Counted from the stretch's first letter, positions 44,062 to 57,800 are shown. The stretch: 64,000 nt of DNA from Elymus sibiricus (GCA_039707655.1 CM077667.1:541302222-541366221), one strand, 5' to 3'. The notes: generated by a model not told the origin, from the sequence alone. Numbers and translations: made by a program.

Positions 44062-47000
44062 TGTAACAGCCCGCGACCGACGCTCAAGAAGATTCCTGTT
44101 TTATTCCCTTGCCGTCGTGTGATTCGTTTGGTTGTTGCATTCATCATCACATCATTCGCATCATCCGCATTGCATCGGCACTTCTTTGTCATTGTTTTCA
44201 AAACATGCATCCGTTAGTAGTTGCCGGTTCTCCTCGTCGACCGTTTCGAGACCAACCACACACGCACGCGTCCGTGGCATCGATAAAATATTGCTTTCAA
44301 AACTGCGTATAAAACTTTCTCGGATTGGGTCGAAAGTGGACGTGCGGTCTAATTGTATCGAAGGTAGACCACCTGCCAAATTTCGTCGCATTCCGAGTTT
44401 GTTTGATAACCGAACGGGTAACCGTAGCAACACCGTCATCGGTTTATTTGTCGGATGTTTTCGGTTTTAAAACTCGTTGCCAGGCCGCAAACCTCCTCTC
44501 TTCTCTCAGCCCAACCAACCTACACAGCCCAACCTAGCCCACCTAACCTATCCCCACGAGCGGAACCGTCCGATCGCGATCGGAGGGCTCGAAACAGTGC
44601 AAAACCCCCTAACCCTAGCCCCAACCTATAAAAGGAAGGCCTCCCCTTCCACAAATATGGCCCTCCTCCTTCCTTGCCTTGAAAACCGCGCCCTCCACTC
44701 CACAGTCGCAGCCGCCCACCTCGTTTTCAGCATCGGCGACCCCGCCGCCGCCACTTGGCGCGCAGCCACGGGCCTGCGCCGCCACTAGTCGTCGCCGCGG
44801 CCAACCAGAGGCCGCCACGTGGTCTCCCCATCGCCCTGCAGCTCCACCCGGCCACCGAAGCCCGCCGCGGCCCGGATCTGACCCTCCCGGGCCCGGACGC
44901 CGCCGCCGCGAGTCCCGCTCGAGCCCGCGCGCCTGCCCCGCTCTCCTCCCGAGCCGTGGACGGGGTCAACTCGCCGCCGCCTTCGTCCCCGAGCTCCCGA
45001 GCGCCTCCGAGCCCGCGCCGGAGTTGTGCTGGCCGGAGCCCCCACCTCGCCGGCAGCCGGATGCTCGCCCCAGGCCGGTCCCCTCGCTCCCCGAGATCTC
45101 TCCTTCCTCTCCCCTGTATCTCTCCCTAACCCAACTCCATGGCCGCCGCCCTACAGGATCTCGCCGCCGGAGTTGTCCGTCGCCAGCTCGTGCCTCCTCA
45201 TCGTTGGGGATGGGACCCCCGGGCCTAGATCCGCCTGTATCCGGCCTGGCCCCGTCGGGTCACGCCGCCCCTTCGCCGTGCGCCGCCGGTTCGACCCGCC
45301 GCCATGGCCTCGTGCCCCTCAGGAGCACGGGAGGACGAAGCCTCCGCTCGATGGGCTCCCGCTCGCCCGCGTGGGCCACTTCCAGCGCCAAGGCCGGCCC
45401 AGATCTGCCAGCCCAGCAAGGCCTGCTAGGCCCTAGGGTGAGTGCCCCCCGCCTGTCTTGCGCCCGTGTGCCCCATATTATGTAGCACTCGCTCTGTGTA
45501 GTCCGGATCTGACCGTTTCGGCCCAAGGAGTGTTTTTTTAGTCTAGCATTTTGCCAATTAATCCATGTCATGCCTAGTTACGGAAAAATGCATTATTTTA
45601 AAACGTTAATAAGTAATTAGTCGTGCACCGTATTGAAATACTTTATATACGTAAACGTGTAGAATTTTGTGTATATTCATAATATGCCTCTTTCATCCAT
45701 GTTTTAAAATGTTTAACATGCTGTTTTCTTTATTTGGCATAAATGTCATGTTTGTTGCATTGTGCATAATTATTGAATCGTGCATTCGAATTAATCAAAC
45801 TTTGCCACTAAAATGTGTAGATTATTTATATCGCATTTTCATGCAAGCTAAAAATGTGTGATGTGGTGGTTGCATTTATTGCATACGTGACTTGCTAAAA
45901 TGGGTTATGTCCTAATATCGCATAATTGTTGTGTTATTTTTTTTAATATAGAAACCCATAAATTATATATGTTTTCGGGGTAGAAAAATCCATAGAATTT
46001 ATCTATGCATTTAGTTTTATCATTTGAGCAAATTTTGTGTGCATGATTATTTTGCTATGATGCCCTTTTGTTTATTTCGTGTGAATTAATCCATGCATAT
46101 TTTGGGATAGTTGCTAACATGAGATATGCCCTTCGACAAGTGTGCTAGGCCCTGGTATTTTTGGTTGCTATAGAAATGCATGTTTAGGTGTTATTTTCTT
46201 GTTGCCAACATGCTATAAAATACTGCTGTTTTGAGGGTCCAAAATATTTGTCTCAAAACAGTTATTTTGTTTTCATGTTGTTATGTGATTTGCTATTGAT
46301 CTAGGAGTCTTTTGTGGTTGCTCCAAAGGAGTCTTTTGTTAAGCATGTTGTTGTCTACCAGGTTGTACCATTTGTTGCCATGTATAGGATTTGCATCATA
46401 GTTATTTCTGTTGTCCAATATGTCAATCTGTTGAAAACTGCTGCTCATGTCTACACTAATTTTCACCAAGTCTGAGAATCTGTTTTCTTCAAAATGCCAT
46501 GTTGTGTTGATGTTTGCCATGAATCTGTGCATAATTGGATGTTGCCATAATGGGATGAATTGTAGTGCATCATGTCCTCTACCTTGCTATAAAATTTCAA
46601 GTCATTCTATGACCGGTAGCATATAGTTTTAGTGTTGTCAATATGCCATCAGGTTAACATTGGTTGTAAAAAACTGTTATTTTCACTAAGTCCTAATCTG
46701 CTATATTTTATTGCCATGTTGTGAGCTTCCTACCATGTGATCCATGACTCTTTTGAGTATGTTATGTGAAGATGAAATGAAGTGTGTGTTATATGATACT
46801 GCCCCATGTTTAGTTTGTGCATTTTAGAATCTTGTAGCTTATTGTTTTCATGTGTGCAATATGTTATGATGCTGTTTTGGGCAGATTTCAAATAAAACTT
46901 GTGTTGGTTGTTGTGGTTGAACCGTAACTCCGTTTTGAGCATGTCCTATATGATACTTCCTTAGAATCTCATGTAGTTTCATAATATCTTGTTGAATCCA

Positions 47001-49303
47001 TGATTTGAGATGTTTATGGTTGATGTTTGCATGCATTTTGCATTCATGGCATATTATTTTGTGATGGTCATATCTTTTAGGCCGTAGCTCCGTTCTATAT
47101 GATCTACATATGTAAATCGACTAGAATGACGAATAGAATCGCATTGTGCACTTTATTTCCCTGTTTAATAAATATAAAACATGGTTAGTTCAGATCTGGA
47201 CCAAATTCATAATTTGCATATGAGGTCGCTTCGGAAATACTATAAGTTGTTTCCGGCCTCATTTAAACTTGCCTAGATGTGTAGTTTACTTATGCTTCAC
47301 CTCTTGCCATGTTAAACAACATTTAAACTTGCCATGTAAATAAACGAGAGTGGACTAAATGATTCGAACGTGGAGTTTTGTGAATATGTAACTCGTTGCA
47401 TATTGAGCTTCACTTAATGTGTAGAGGTTGATTGTTGTGTTTTCCCATGTCGTGCATAACATGCATCATCCTTGTTGTGCATCATGTCATGCATTTGTTG
47501 TGGTGTTTATCATGTGTTGATTGTTGTTTCCGGATTGTTTCTTCTCGATAGAGTTCCGAAAGCGTTCGGAGTGTGAGGATGCGTTCGACTATGTTGGTTC
47601 GTCTTCTTCATGGACTCGATCTTCTTCCAAGCGGGATCTCAGGCAAGATGATCATTTCCCTGGATACCATTGCTATCATTGCCATGCTAGTTGTCTCGTT
47701 TCTATCGCTGTCTCGCTACCCACCACTTGTTGTCTAGCCTCCCAAAATGCCATGAAAAGCCTCTAACCCCTCCACATCCCAGCAAAACATTGTTTGGCTA
47801 TGCTCAGCCCTTCTTATAGCGTTGCTAGTTGCAGGTGCAATTGTTTCCATGAGCCAACATGGATATCCTTTCGATATATCACAATATTATTGCTATTTAA
47901 TTTAATGCACATATATACTTGGTAAAAGGTGGAAGGCATGGCCTTATGCTCGGTGTTTTATTCCACTTTTGCCGCCCTAGTTACTTGTGTACCGGTGTTA
48001 TATTCCATAATTTTGCGCTCCTAACATGCTCGGGGTTGTTATGGGGACCCCCTTGACTTTCGTTTTGGGATAAAACTCATCTGGCAAGGCCCAACATTGG
48101 TACTACATTTGCCTAATAACTAATAAAAATGCATAGGGACCCGCCGACTCCCGCGGATAATTTAATCAACAACCCGGGCCAGTGCTCTTCATGAGTGTTG
48201 GTCCAAACTAGAGCACCGTGCGGGGCCAACCCGGGGCAAATCGGGAGATGTCTATCAGGTCACTGTACGCTTCGCTTATCCGTCGTGTCTTGAGAATGAG
48301 ATATGCGGCTCCTATCGGGTTCGTCGACACGTCGGGCGGCCTTGCTGGATTTGGTTTACCTTTCTTGAACGTCTTGTGCGAGGAATTCCGAGAATACTTC
48401 GGGCTATCTCGAGGTTGCGGTTTTCCAATGGAATTGCCTAGGAAATCACGGGATTCGTGGTCGAGGTTATTCACGCGGCGTGTGGTTAGTTTGTGATGGA
48501 TGAGTTGGAGCACCCCTACAGGGTTAAATCTTTCGGAAAGCCGTGCCCGCGGTTACGTGGCAACTTGGAAACTTTGTTTAACACCCGGTCATAGCAAACT
48601 TGAAGTAAACTCAAATAAAATACACCAACCGTGTTCGTAACCATGACCGTCTCTTTTCGTGAGGCCTGCTCCGAAAGAGAGCACGGTGGGTTTATGTTTG
48701 ACCGTAAGTAGGTGTTCAGGATCACTTAGTGATCATTACTAGTTCACGTCCGTTTATTCGACGATCATCCCCCTTTATTCTTGTACTCGTAAGTTAGCCA
48801 CTCAAATAAATGCTTAGTGCTTGCTGCAGCCACACCACTTAACCATACCTCACCCATTAAGCTTTAATAGTCTTGATACCCTTGAAAATGATATTGCTGA
48901 GTCCCTGTGGCTCACAGATTACTACAACAATAGTTGCAGGTACAGGTAATGCGATGGTTTGACGTGAGTGCGTTGCTTGTTTGATTTGGAGTTCTTCTTC
49001 TTCTTCATCGATCATAGGATATGGGTTCCAGGCAGCAGCCTGGGATAGCAAGGATGGATGTCATTTTATCGTTTGTTTTCATCCGTAGTCGGACCCTGCT
49101 CTTCTGTTTGATGATTGTATATGTTGTTGTACTGATGTGAAATTGATGTAGCTTGTGGCGAGTGTAAGCCAATTCCATATACTCATCTCTTCTTTACATG
49201 TACTTGTAATGATATCCATTCTTGCAAAACGACGAGATGCGCTTCTATCCCTGTCGAGGCCCTCGTGCCAAAATAAGGATAGGATCGCATCTTGGGCGTT
49301 ACA
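44062..49303 (+). mobile_element. LARD LTR 1 (5' LTR)
   Basis: The LTR is 5242 bp, TGTAAC...GTTACA (6-bp inverted ends). TATA box at 44627-44633. About 900 bp of GC-rich, open-frame-rich leader follow (44680-45480) and end in a good splice-donor match (AGG|GTGAGT at 45437/45438). Then comes a long T-rich, intron-like stretch to an acceptor-like ttctcgatag at 47542-47551, and mixed DNA to the end. LTR1 differs from LTR2 at about 19 of the first 440 bases but about 21 of the last 1000 (counts by eye). Confidence 0.85.
44627..44633 (+). promoter_or_regulatory. TATA box of LARD LTR 1
   Basis: TATAAAA lies in the context caacctataaaaggaagg, 566 bp into the LTR and directly before the GC-rich leader. 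It is preserved in LTR 2 at 53170-53176. Transcription would begin about 30 bp downstream. Confidence 0.7.
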
Positions 49304-52300
49304 AGTTGGTATCAGAGCCTGTACCGACCTAGGAGCCCCCCTTGATTGATCGAACTTGGCCGAGTTGAGTCTAGAAAGAAAAACTATTTGAGTCTGGTTA
49401 TCGGAGAGTAGGATTCTTTTTACTCCTCTTCTATGCTCTGGTGAGGAATCCTGACGTAGTAATTTTAATTCTACCCCTCTTCTCACTCAATTTTTTTTAG
49501 GATCACACGGGTATTTTGGAACCTCTATGATGCCGATGTGACCGAAACTCTGTTCTTGGTGCCTCCCATACGTATGGATTGAACTCGGGGAGTTGAGCTC
49601 CAAGGGGTTCTTGACACATCGTTATCGTTCAGTTTCCTTAGTATCTCAGGACGCGTATGTTCGAAATTGCTTCAATACTATTTGTGGTGCGAAGAGTGTG
49701 GCGGCACCCAGTACTGGGGAGCGAGATCATATGTACTGCCATCTTTAGTATCATTGTGATTACGAGGGTCTGAGGTAGATGAGTTTCCGAGATCTTTGGT
49801 TGTGTGTTGAGGGATGTGATACACTGGAGAGTAGTATTACCGCTAGGAGTTGAGTGATGGATAAAAACTCCATGTATCCGTGTACCCGATTGCATAACCA
49901 AGACTTCGGAAGTTCCTAGGTGGGAATTCAAGTAGTTTCCTAGGTATATATTTCAACAGATGCATGATGTGAGGTTGGGGTTCGACATCTAGTGGTTCCC
50001 TTGTTCACGGTATTTTTTACAGAGGACAGTCTCGGTATGCTTCGTCAAGCCTTGTAGTTCGCTACGCCTAGGGAGCATATTCGTGCGTCATTTCAATATG
50101 ACAATCCGATATACGATCGAGCCCGTGCGAGCCTTACCACGAAAATATCGGACGGAATCTCTATCATGAGTTTGTTTCCGGCTTGTTTCAGAAGCCTCAT
50201 CCTTTGTTATGTTGGAATATGAAATTCGAGTTGCTTCGATGTCTAGTGGTGATTTCATATCTTTCCTAACCGGTGTGTTTCTCATCAAGAGAATTCAATC
50301 CTATTTCAATATTTGCAAGATCTATCCTCATGTTTCTTTCCGGAGTTTGTCTCATCTGTCTCAAGTTGTCTTTGTTTTCCCACCCTCCCACCCTTTTTCT
50401 TCAGTGATTAAATTCTCATCCAAGTGCCTTTTCTATTCATGTGATTGTTCCGCTATCTTTCTTCCGTATCGTATCCGGTGATTCATTGTGAAGATCCCAA
50501 GTGCTAAGTTCATTATTCTTCATTCTTGTTTTCTTCCCCGGTGGAGTCAATTCAAGATTTCGAGCTTCATCATATCCTTTTCATCCTTCAAATGCTTTCC
50601 CGTGTCGGAAATTCTTATCCAAGCCTCTATTGTTCATTCAACCATCTCTCTATTCTATCCGGAGTGGCAAGTTATCTCAGAAGGCTTTCATTTCCATTCA
50701 GATCCTCTTAAATTATTTCGAGGTTCTCACCTCATCAAGTTTTCAATTTGTAACGGTGCAATCTCTCTTTCTAAACAATTGTTTCAACGGTGATCTCTTT
50801 GAGTGGGCTCATAACCCACAGGTTTTTCCCCAGGATCTTACCTGGCTCTTCTAATTTTTTCCGGAGATCTCAAGCTCTTGTCAAATGCCGTAAGAATGAT
50901 TCTCATCAGTCATATTCCTTTTCCAAGATCGCTTCAAATTATTTCATCATTGGCTCAACCTTTCCTTATTCATTGTTCCGGAGTGTCTCAGTAATTCATG
51001 ATATTGTTCCTCGTCATCTTTCTCAGCGTTGAAGATCGAAGGACTGTTTCTCTTAAATCTTGATCCATTCTCTTGAAGATTCATGTTTCAAGCCTCATGC
51101 TATTCTTCCAAAATTGTTTCGAGCATGAGTATTCATTCCTTATCTATCCGGAGCATTTCATAGTTGTTTTCATTCCTCAATCCTCCGAAGGCCATCACTT
51201 CAGAAGATTTCTTCGTTCTCAGCTTTCAGCTTTCGTTCTCAAATTCTTCTCAATTGTTGTCTCTTCGTTCGCATCTCAATTATCCCGGTGCCTTGGGCCG
51301 TGATCTCTTCGTTCTCTTGTATCTCCATTCGTTCATGGTATCCTCATTCGTTTATGAATTCGTACCGGTGTTTCGTGAATACTTCTTCAAGCTTATGAAT
51401 CTCTCTTCAATCATTCTCAAGAAGAATAAGTGGTATGCCAAATTCGTGCTTGTCATCAATTAAACTTGATGAAGGATAAGCATAACATAATTCTTATTCT
51501 TGTTTATCTGGGTGATTTCAATTCCTTCTCCCGGAGGTTGTCCATGATATCAAATTATTGGTTCTAAGGGGGTTCATCTTTTCTTTTTCTGAGTTCCAAG
51601 TTGTTCTCAAGTATCTCTTCGCGAAGCTCCATCTAAATCTTTGCAAGACCTCAATCTTGTTCATTTTGCAACCTTCAATTCTTTTCTATCATCCTTTCGT
51701 TTCGGAGTTCTTTCCGGAGGTTCTTCATGGTGGTTCATCAAGATTTCTTTCATTCTCAAGTGTTCTTCAAGATTTTGTTGGAGGTCCTCAAGTATTCTTT
51801 CTCTTGCATTTCAAAGTGCAATTCTTTCCCCCTCATCTTTTGAGGTGGTGTTATAGCATTCTTGATTCATAAGGAGTCTCGAAGAGAAGTTATCAAGAAT
51901 GAGATATTTAAAACCATCATTCCTTTCTCGGAGTTATCTTGGATTGGATTTCACCTAAAGCATTTCCTAAGGGTTGTTTCTATTATGGTGCTATGAGCGA
52001 TCCAAGTTTTCTCCGTCTCCTCTTAGTGAAAGAAGTTTTGCATATCTTGTTCCTCCCAACCAATCTTTGTTTCCGTTAGTGGCCGGTTGTCACCTCGTAA
52101 TTTTGAGATGTTTCCCATAAGCCCACAACAAATTCTTCTTTTCGTTGTTGATTTTCCAACAACTCTGTTCAATCATTCCCTGTAACGATGCTTTTCTAAT
52201 TCAATTGTGGTAGAAATTGTCATTTCTTCTCCATTCTCTTCTCTGCAATGATCTAGCTTCTTCCCTTGTTCCGGAAGCATTGTGATGTTGCTCAATTCAT

Positions 52301-52603
52301 CCCATTATTTCGGTTTGTCAAGATCATGTTCCTTCCCTGCTTATCCATTTAATCGGAGTGTTGTGCCTCTTTTCAAGATCTCTCCATCTTATCAAGTTGT
52401 CTTCTCTTTTCTACCGAAGTGCTGCCCAAATTTTGTTTCAATTCTTGTTTGTTCCTCATGCCATTCTTCATCTATTTGCAACCTTCAAGTTTCATTGGTT
52501 TCAATCATTTGCCAAAGAAGAAACATAGTTTTACCTCTTTCTTTTCTCTTACCCTTCTCATTCTAAGATCTCGGGTCGAGATCTCTTGTAAGTGGAGGAG
52601 AGT
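49304..52603 (+). mobile_element. LARD internal domain 1 (non-coding)
   Basis: The domain is 3300 bp. It opens with the primer-binding site TGGTATCAGAGCC (49307-49319), complementary to initiator tRNA-Met, and closes with a polypurine tract (agtggaggagagt, 52591-52603). The + strand is markedly pyrimidine-rich from about 50200 to 52580. No protein domain is recognisable in any frame; the longest open frame is about 117 codons and has no family features. It differs from internal domain 2 at about 0.9 percent of positions by eye. Confidence 0.8.
49307..49319 (+). promoter_or_regulatory. primer-binding site, initiator tRNA-Met type (copy 1)
   Basis: TGGTATCAGAGCC starts 3 nt after the LTR end GTTACA. 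It is the standard complement of the plant initiator tRNA-Met 3' end. Confidence 0.9.
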
Positions 52604-53169
52604 TGTAACAGCCCGAGACCGACGCTCCAGAAGATTCCTGTTTTATTCCCTTGCCGTCGTGTGATTCGTTTGGTTGTTGCATTCATCATCGCATCATTCG
52701 CATCATCCGCATTGCATCGGCACTTTGTTGTCATTGTTTTCAAAACATGCATCCGTTAGTAGTTGCCGGTTATCCCCGTCGACCGTTTTGAGACCAACCA
52801 CACACGCATGCGTCCGCGGCATCGATAAAATATTGCTTTCAAAAGTGCGTATAAAACTTTCTCGGATTGGGTCGAAAGTGGACGTGTGGTCTAACTGTAT
52901 CGTAGGTAGACCGCCTGCCAAATTTCGTCGCATTCCGAGTTTGTTTGATAACCGAACGGTCAACCGTAGCGGCACCGTCATCGGTTTATTTGTCGGATGT
53001 TTTCGGTTTTAAAACTCGTTGCCAGGCCGCAAACCTCCTCTCTTCTCTCAGCCCAACCAACCTACACATCCCAACCTAGCCCACCTAACCTATCCCCGCG
53101 ACCGGAACCGTCCGATCGCGATCGGAGGGCTCGAAACAGTGCAAAAAACCCCTAACCCTAGCCCCAACC

Positions 53170-53176
53170 TATAAAA
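53170..53176 (+). promoter_or_regulatory. TATA box of LARD LTR 2
   Basis: TATAAAA lies in the same context and LTR position as in LTR 1. Confidence 0.7.
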
Positions 53177-54650
53177 GGAAGGGCTCCCCTTCCAAATTTG
53201 GCCCTCCTCCTTCCCTGCCTTGAAAACCGTGCCCTCCACTCCACAGCCGCCGCCGCCCACCTCATTTTCAGCGTCGGCGACCCCGCCGCCGCCACTTGGC
53301 GTGCAGCCACGGGCCTGCGCCGCCACCAGCCGTCGCCACGGCCAACCAGAGGCCGCCACGTGGTCTCCCCATCGCCCTGCAGCTCCACCCAGCCACCGAA
53401 GCCCGCCGCAACCTGGATCTGGCCCTCCCAGGCCTGGCCACCGCCGCCGCGAGGCCCGCTCGAGCCCGTGCGCCTGCCCCGCTCTCCTCCCGAGCAGTGG
53501 ACGGAGTCAACTCGCCGCCGCCTTCGTCCCCGAGCTCCCGAGCGCCTCCGAGCCCGCGCCGGAGTTGTGCTAGCCGGAGCCCCCACCTCGCCGGCAGCCG
53601 GATGCTCGCCCCAGGCCGGTCCCCTCGCTCCCCGAGATCTCTCCTTCCTCTCCCCTGTATCTCTCCCTAACCCAACTCCATGGTCGCCGCCCTACAGGAT
53701 CTCGCCGCCGGAGTTGTCCGTCGCCAGCTCGTGCCTCCCCGTCGTTGGGGATGGGACCCCCGGGCCTAGATCCGCCTGTATCCGGCCTGGCCCCGTCGGG
53801 TCGTGCCACCCCTTCACCGTGCACCGCCGGTTCGACCCGCCGCCATGGCCTCGTGCCCCTCAGGAGCACGGGAGGACGAAGCCTCCGCTCGATGGGCTCC
53901 CGCTCGCCCGCGTGGGCCACTTCCAGCGCCAAGGCCGGCCCAGATTTGCCAGCCCAGCAAGGCCTGTTAGGCCCTAGGGTGAGTGCCCCCCGCCTGTCTT
54001 GCGCCCGTGTGCCCCATATTATGTAGCACTCGCTCTGTGTAGTCCGGATCTGGCCGTTTCGGCCCAAGGAGTGTTTTTTTAGTCTAGCATTTTGCCAATT
54101 AATCCATGTCATGCCTAGTTACGGAAAAATGCATTATTTTTAAACGTTAATAAGTAATTAGTCGTGCATCGTATTGAAATACTTTATATACGTAAACGTG
54201 TAGAATTTTGTGTATATTCATAATATGCCTCTTTCATCCATGTTTTAAAATGTTTAACATGCTGTTTTCTTTATTTGGCATAAATGTCATGTTTGTTGCA
54301 TTGTGCATAATTATTGAATCGTGCATCCGAATTAATCAAACTTTGCGAGTAACATGTGTAGATTATTTATATCGCATTTTCATGCAAGCTAAAAATGTTT
54401 GACGTGGTGGTTGCATTTATTGCATACGTGACTTGCTAAAATGGGTTATGTCCTAATATCGCATAATTGTTGTGTTATTTTTTTTAATATAGAAACCCAT
54501 AAATTATATATGTTTTCGGGGTAGAAAAATCCATAGAATTTATCTGTGCATTTAGTTTTATCATTTGAGCAAATTTTGTGTGCATGATTATTTTGCTATG
54601 ATGCTCTTTTGTTTATTTCGTGTGAATTAATCCATGCATATTTTGGAATA

Positions 54651-54887
54651 CTCCCTCCGTTCCAAAATATAGTGCGCCCGCGCTTCCCGAGGTTCAACTT
54701 TGACCATAAATTTAACCAACGAGACCGACTGCGGCGGGAGCAAAAATTATATAATTGAAAACTTCTTTCGAATAGGAATTCACTAGTATAATTTTTGCTC
54801 CCGCCGCAGTCGGTCTTGTTGGTTAAATTTATGGTCAAAGTTGAAGCATGGGAACCGAGGACGCACTATATTTTGGAATGGAGGGAG
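54651..54887. mobile_element. Stowaway-type MITE inside LARD LTR 2
   Basis: The unit is 237 bp with inverted ends (CTCCCTCCGTTCCAAAATAT / ATATTTTGGAATGGAGGGAG) and long inverted arms (gcaaaaatta...taatttttgc; ccgactgcggcggga...tcccgccgcagtcgg). TA flanks both sides. LTR 1 has the uninterrupted site (ttttgggatagttgc near 46102-46116), so the MITE is absent there. Confidence 0.97.
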
Positions 54888-57800
54888 TAGTTGCTAACAT
54901 GAGATATGCCCTTCGACAAGTGTGCTAGGCCCTGGTATTTTTGGTTGCTATAGAAATGCATGTTTAGGTGTTATTTTCTTGTTGGCAACATGCTATAAAA
55001 TACTGCTGTTTTGAGGGTCCAAAATATTTCTGTCTGAAAACTGTTATTTTGTTTTCATGTTGTTATGTGATTTGCTATTGATCTAGGAGTCTTTTGTGGT
55101 TGCTCCAAAGGAGTCTTTTGTTAAGCATGTTGTTGTCTACCAGGTTGTACCATTTGTTGCCATGTATAGGATTTGCATCATAGTTATTTCTGTTGTCCAA
55201 TATGTCAATCTGTTGAAAACTGCTGCTCATGTCTACACTAATTTTCACTAAGTCTGAGAATCTGTTTTCTTCAAAATGCCATGTTGTGTTGATGTTTGCC
55301 ATGAATCTGTGCATAATTGGATGTTGCCATAATGGGATGAATTGTAGTGCATCATGTCCTCTACCTTGCTGCAAAATTTCATGTCATTCTATGACCTGTA
55401 GCATATAGTTTTAGTGTTGTCAATATGCCATCAGGTTAACATTGGTTGTGAAAAACTGTTATTTTCACTAAGTCCTAATCTGCTATATTTTATTGCCATG
55501 TTGTGAGCTTCCTACCATGTGATCCATGACTCTTTTGAGTATGTTATGTGAAGATGAAATGAAGTGTGTGTTATATGCTACTGCCCCATGTTTAGTTTGT
55601 GCATTTTAGAATCTTGTAGCTTGTTGTTTTCATGTGTGCAATATGCTATGATGCTGTTTTGGGCAGATTTCAAATAAAACTTGTGTTGGTTGTTGTGGTT
55701 GAACCGTAACTCCGTTTTGAGCATGTCCTATATGATACTTCCTTAGAATCTCATGTAGTTTCATAATATCTTGTTGAATCCATGATTTGAGATGTTTATG
55801 GTTGATGTTTGCATGCATTTTGCATTCATGGCATATTATTTTGTGATGGTCATATCTTTTAGGCCGTAGCTCCGTTCTATATGATCTATATATGTAAATC
55901 TACTAGAATGACGAATAGAATCGCATTGTGCACTTTATTTCCCTGTTTAATAAATATAAAACATGGTTAGGTCAGATCTGGACCAAATAAATAATTTGCA
56001 TATGAGGTCGCTTCGGAAATACTATAAGTTGTTTCCGGCCTCATTTAAACTTGCCTAGATGTGTAGTTTACTTATGCTTCACCTCTTGCCATGTTAAACA
56101 ACATTTAAACTTGCCATGTAAATAAACGAGAGTGGACTAAATGATTTGAACGTGGAGTTTCGTGAATATGTAACTCGTTGCATATTGAGCTTCACTTAAT
56201 GTGTAGAGGTTGATTGTTGTGTTTTCCCATGTCATGCATAACATGCATCATCCTTGTTGTGCATCATGTCATGCATTTGTTGTGGTGTTTATCATGTGTT
56301 GATTGTTGTTTCCGGATTGTTTCTTCTCGATAGAGTTCCGAAAGCGTTCGGAGTGTGAGGATGCGTTCGACTATGTTGGTTCGTCTTCTTCATGGACTCG
56401 ATCTTCTTCCAAGCGGGATCTCAGGAAAGATGATCATTTCCCTGGACACCATTGCTATCATTGCCATGCTAGTTGTCTCGTTTCTATCGCTGTCTCGCTA
56501 CCTACCACTTGTTGTCTAGCCTCCCAAAATGCCATGAAAAGCCTCTAACCCCTCCACATCCCAGCAAAACATTGTTTGGCTATGTTACCGCTTGCTCAGC
56601 CCTTCTTATAGCGTTGCTAGTTGCAGGTGCAATTGTTTCCATGTGCCAACATGGATATCCCTTCGATATATCACAATATTATTGCTATTTAATTTAATGC
56701 ACATATATACTTGGTAAAAGGTGGAAGGCTTGGCCTTATGCTCGGTGTTTTGTTCCACTTTTGCCACCCTAGTTACTTGTGTACCGGTGTTATGTTCCAT
56801 AATTTTGCGCTCCTAACATGCTCGGGGTTGTTATGGGGACCCCCTTGACTTTCGTTTTGGGATAAAACTCGTCTGGCAAGGCCCAACATTGGTACTACAT
56901 TTGCCTAATAACTAATAAAAATGCATAGGGACCCGCCGGCTCCCGCGGATAATTTAATCAACAACCCGGGCCAGTGCTCCTCATGAGTGTTGGTCCAAAC
57001 TAGAGCACCGTGCGGGGCCAACCCGGGGCAACTCGGGAGATGTCTATCAGGCCACTGTACGCTTCGCTTATCCGTCGTGTCCTGAGAATGAGATATGCGG
57101 CTCCTATCGGGTTCGTCGACACGTCGGGCGGCCTTGCTGGATTTGTTTTACCTTTCTTGAACGTCTTGTGCGAGGAATTCCGAGAATACTTCGGGCTATC
57201 TCGAGGTTGCGGTTTTCCAATGGAATTGCCTAGGAAATCACGGGATTCGTGGTCGAGGTTATTCACGCGGCGTGTGGTTAGTTTGTGATGGATGAGTTGG
57301 AGCACCCCTGCAGGGTTAAATCTTTCGGAAAGCCGTGCCCACGGTTACGTGGTAACTTGGAAACTTTGTTTAACACCCGGTCATGGCAAACTTGAAGTAA
57401 AGTCAAATAAAATGCACCAACCGTGTGCGTAACCATGACCGTCTCTTTTCGTGAGGCCTGCTCCGAAAGAGAACACGGTGGGTTTATGTTTGACCGTAAG
57501 TAGGTGTTCAGGATCACTTAGTGATCATTACTAGTTCACATCCGCTTATTCGACGATCATCCCCCTTTATTCTTGTACTCGTAAGTTAGCCTCTCAAATA
57601 AATTCTTAGTGCTTGCTGCAGCCTCACCACTTAACCATACCTCACCCATTAAGCTTTAATAGTCTTGATACCCTTGGAAATGATATTGCTGAGTCCTTGT
57701 GGCTCACAGATTACTACAACAACAGTTGCAGGTACAGGTAATGCGATGGTTTGACGTGAGTGCGTTGCTTGTTTGATTTGTAGTTCTTCTTCTTCTTCAT

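Noticed and set aside
44679..45485. 268-codon open frame in LARD LTR 1, with counterparts at 53198-53977 in LTR 2
   Set aside because: The region is GC-rich (Pro/Arg/Ala/Ser), open in several frames on both strands, and the frames shift relative to each other between LTR copies. Composition explains it better than selection for a protein.
50209..52664. Series of 70-117 codon ORFs in the LARD interior
   Set aside because: They are Phe/Ser/Leu-rich frames produced by pyrimidine-rich DNA, lack domains, and similar frames overlap in two phases.
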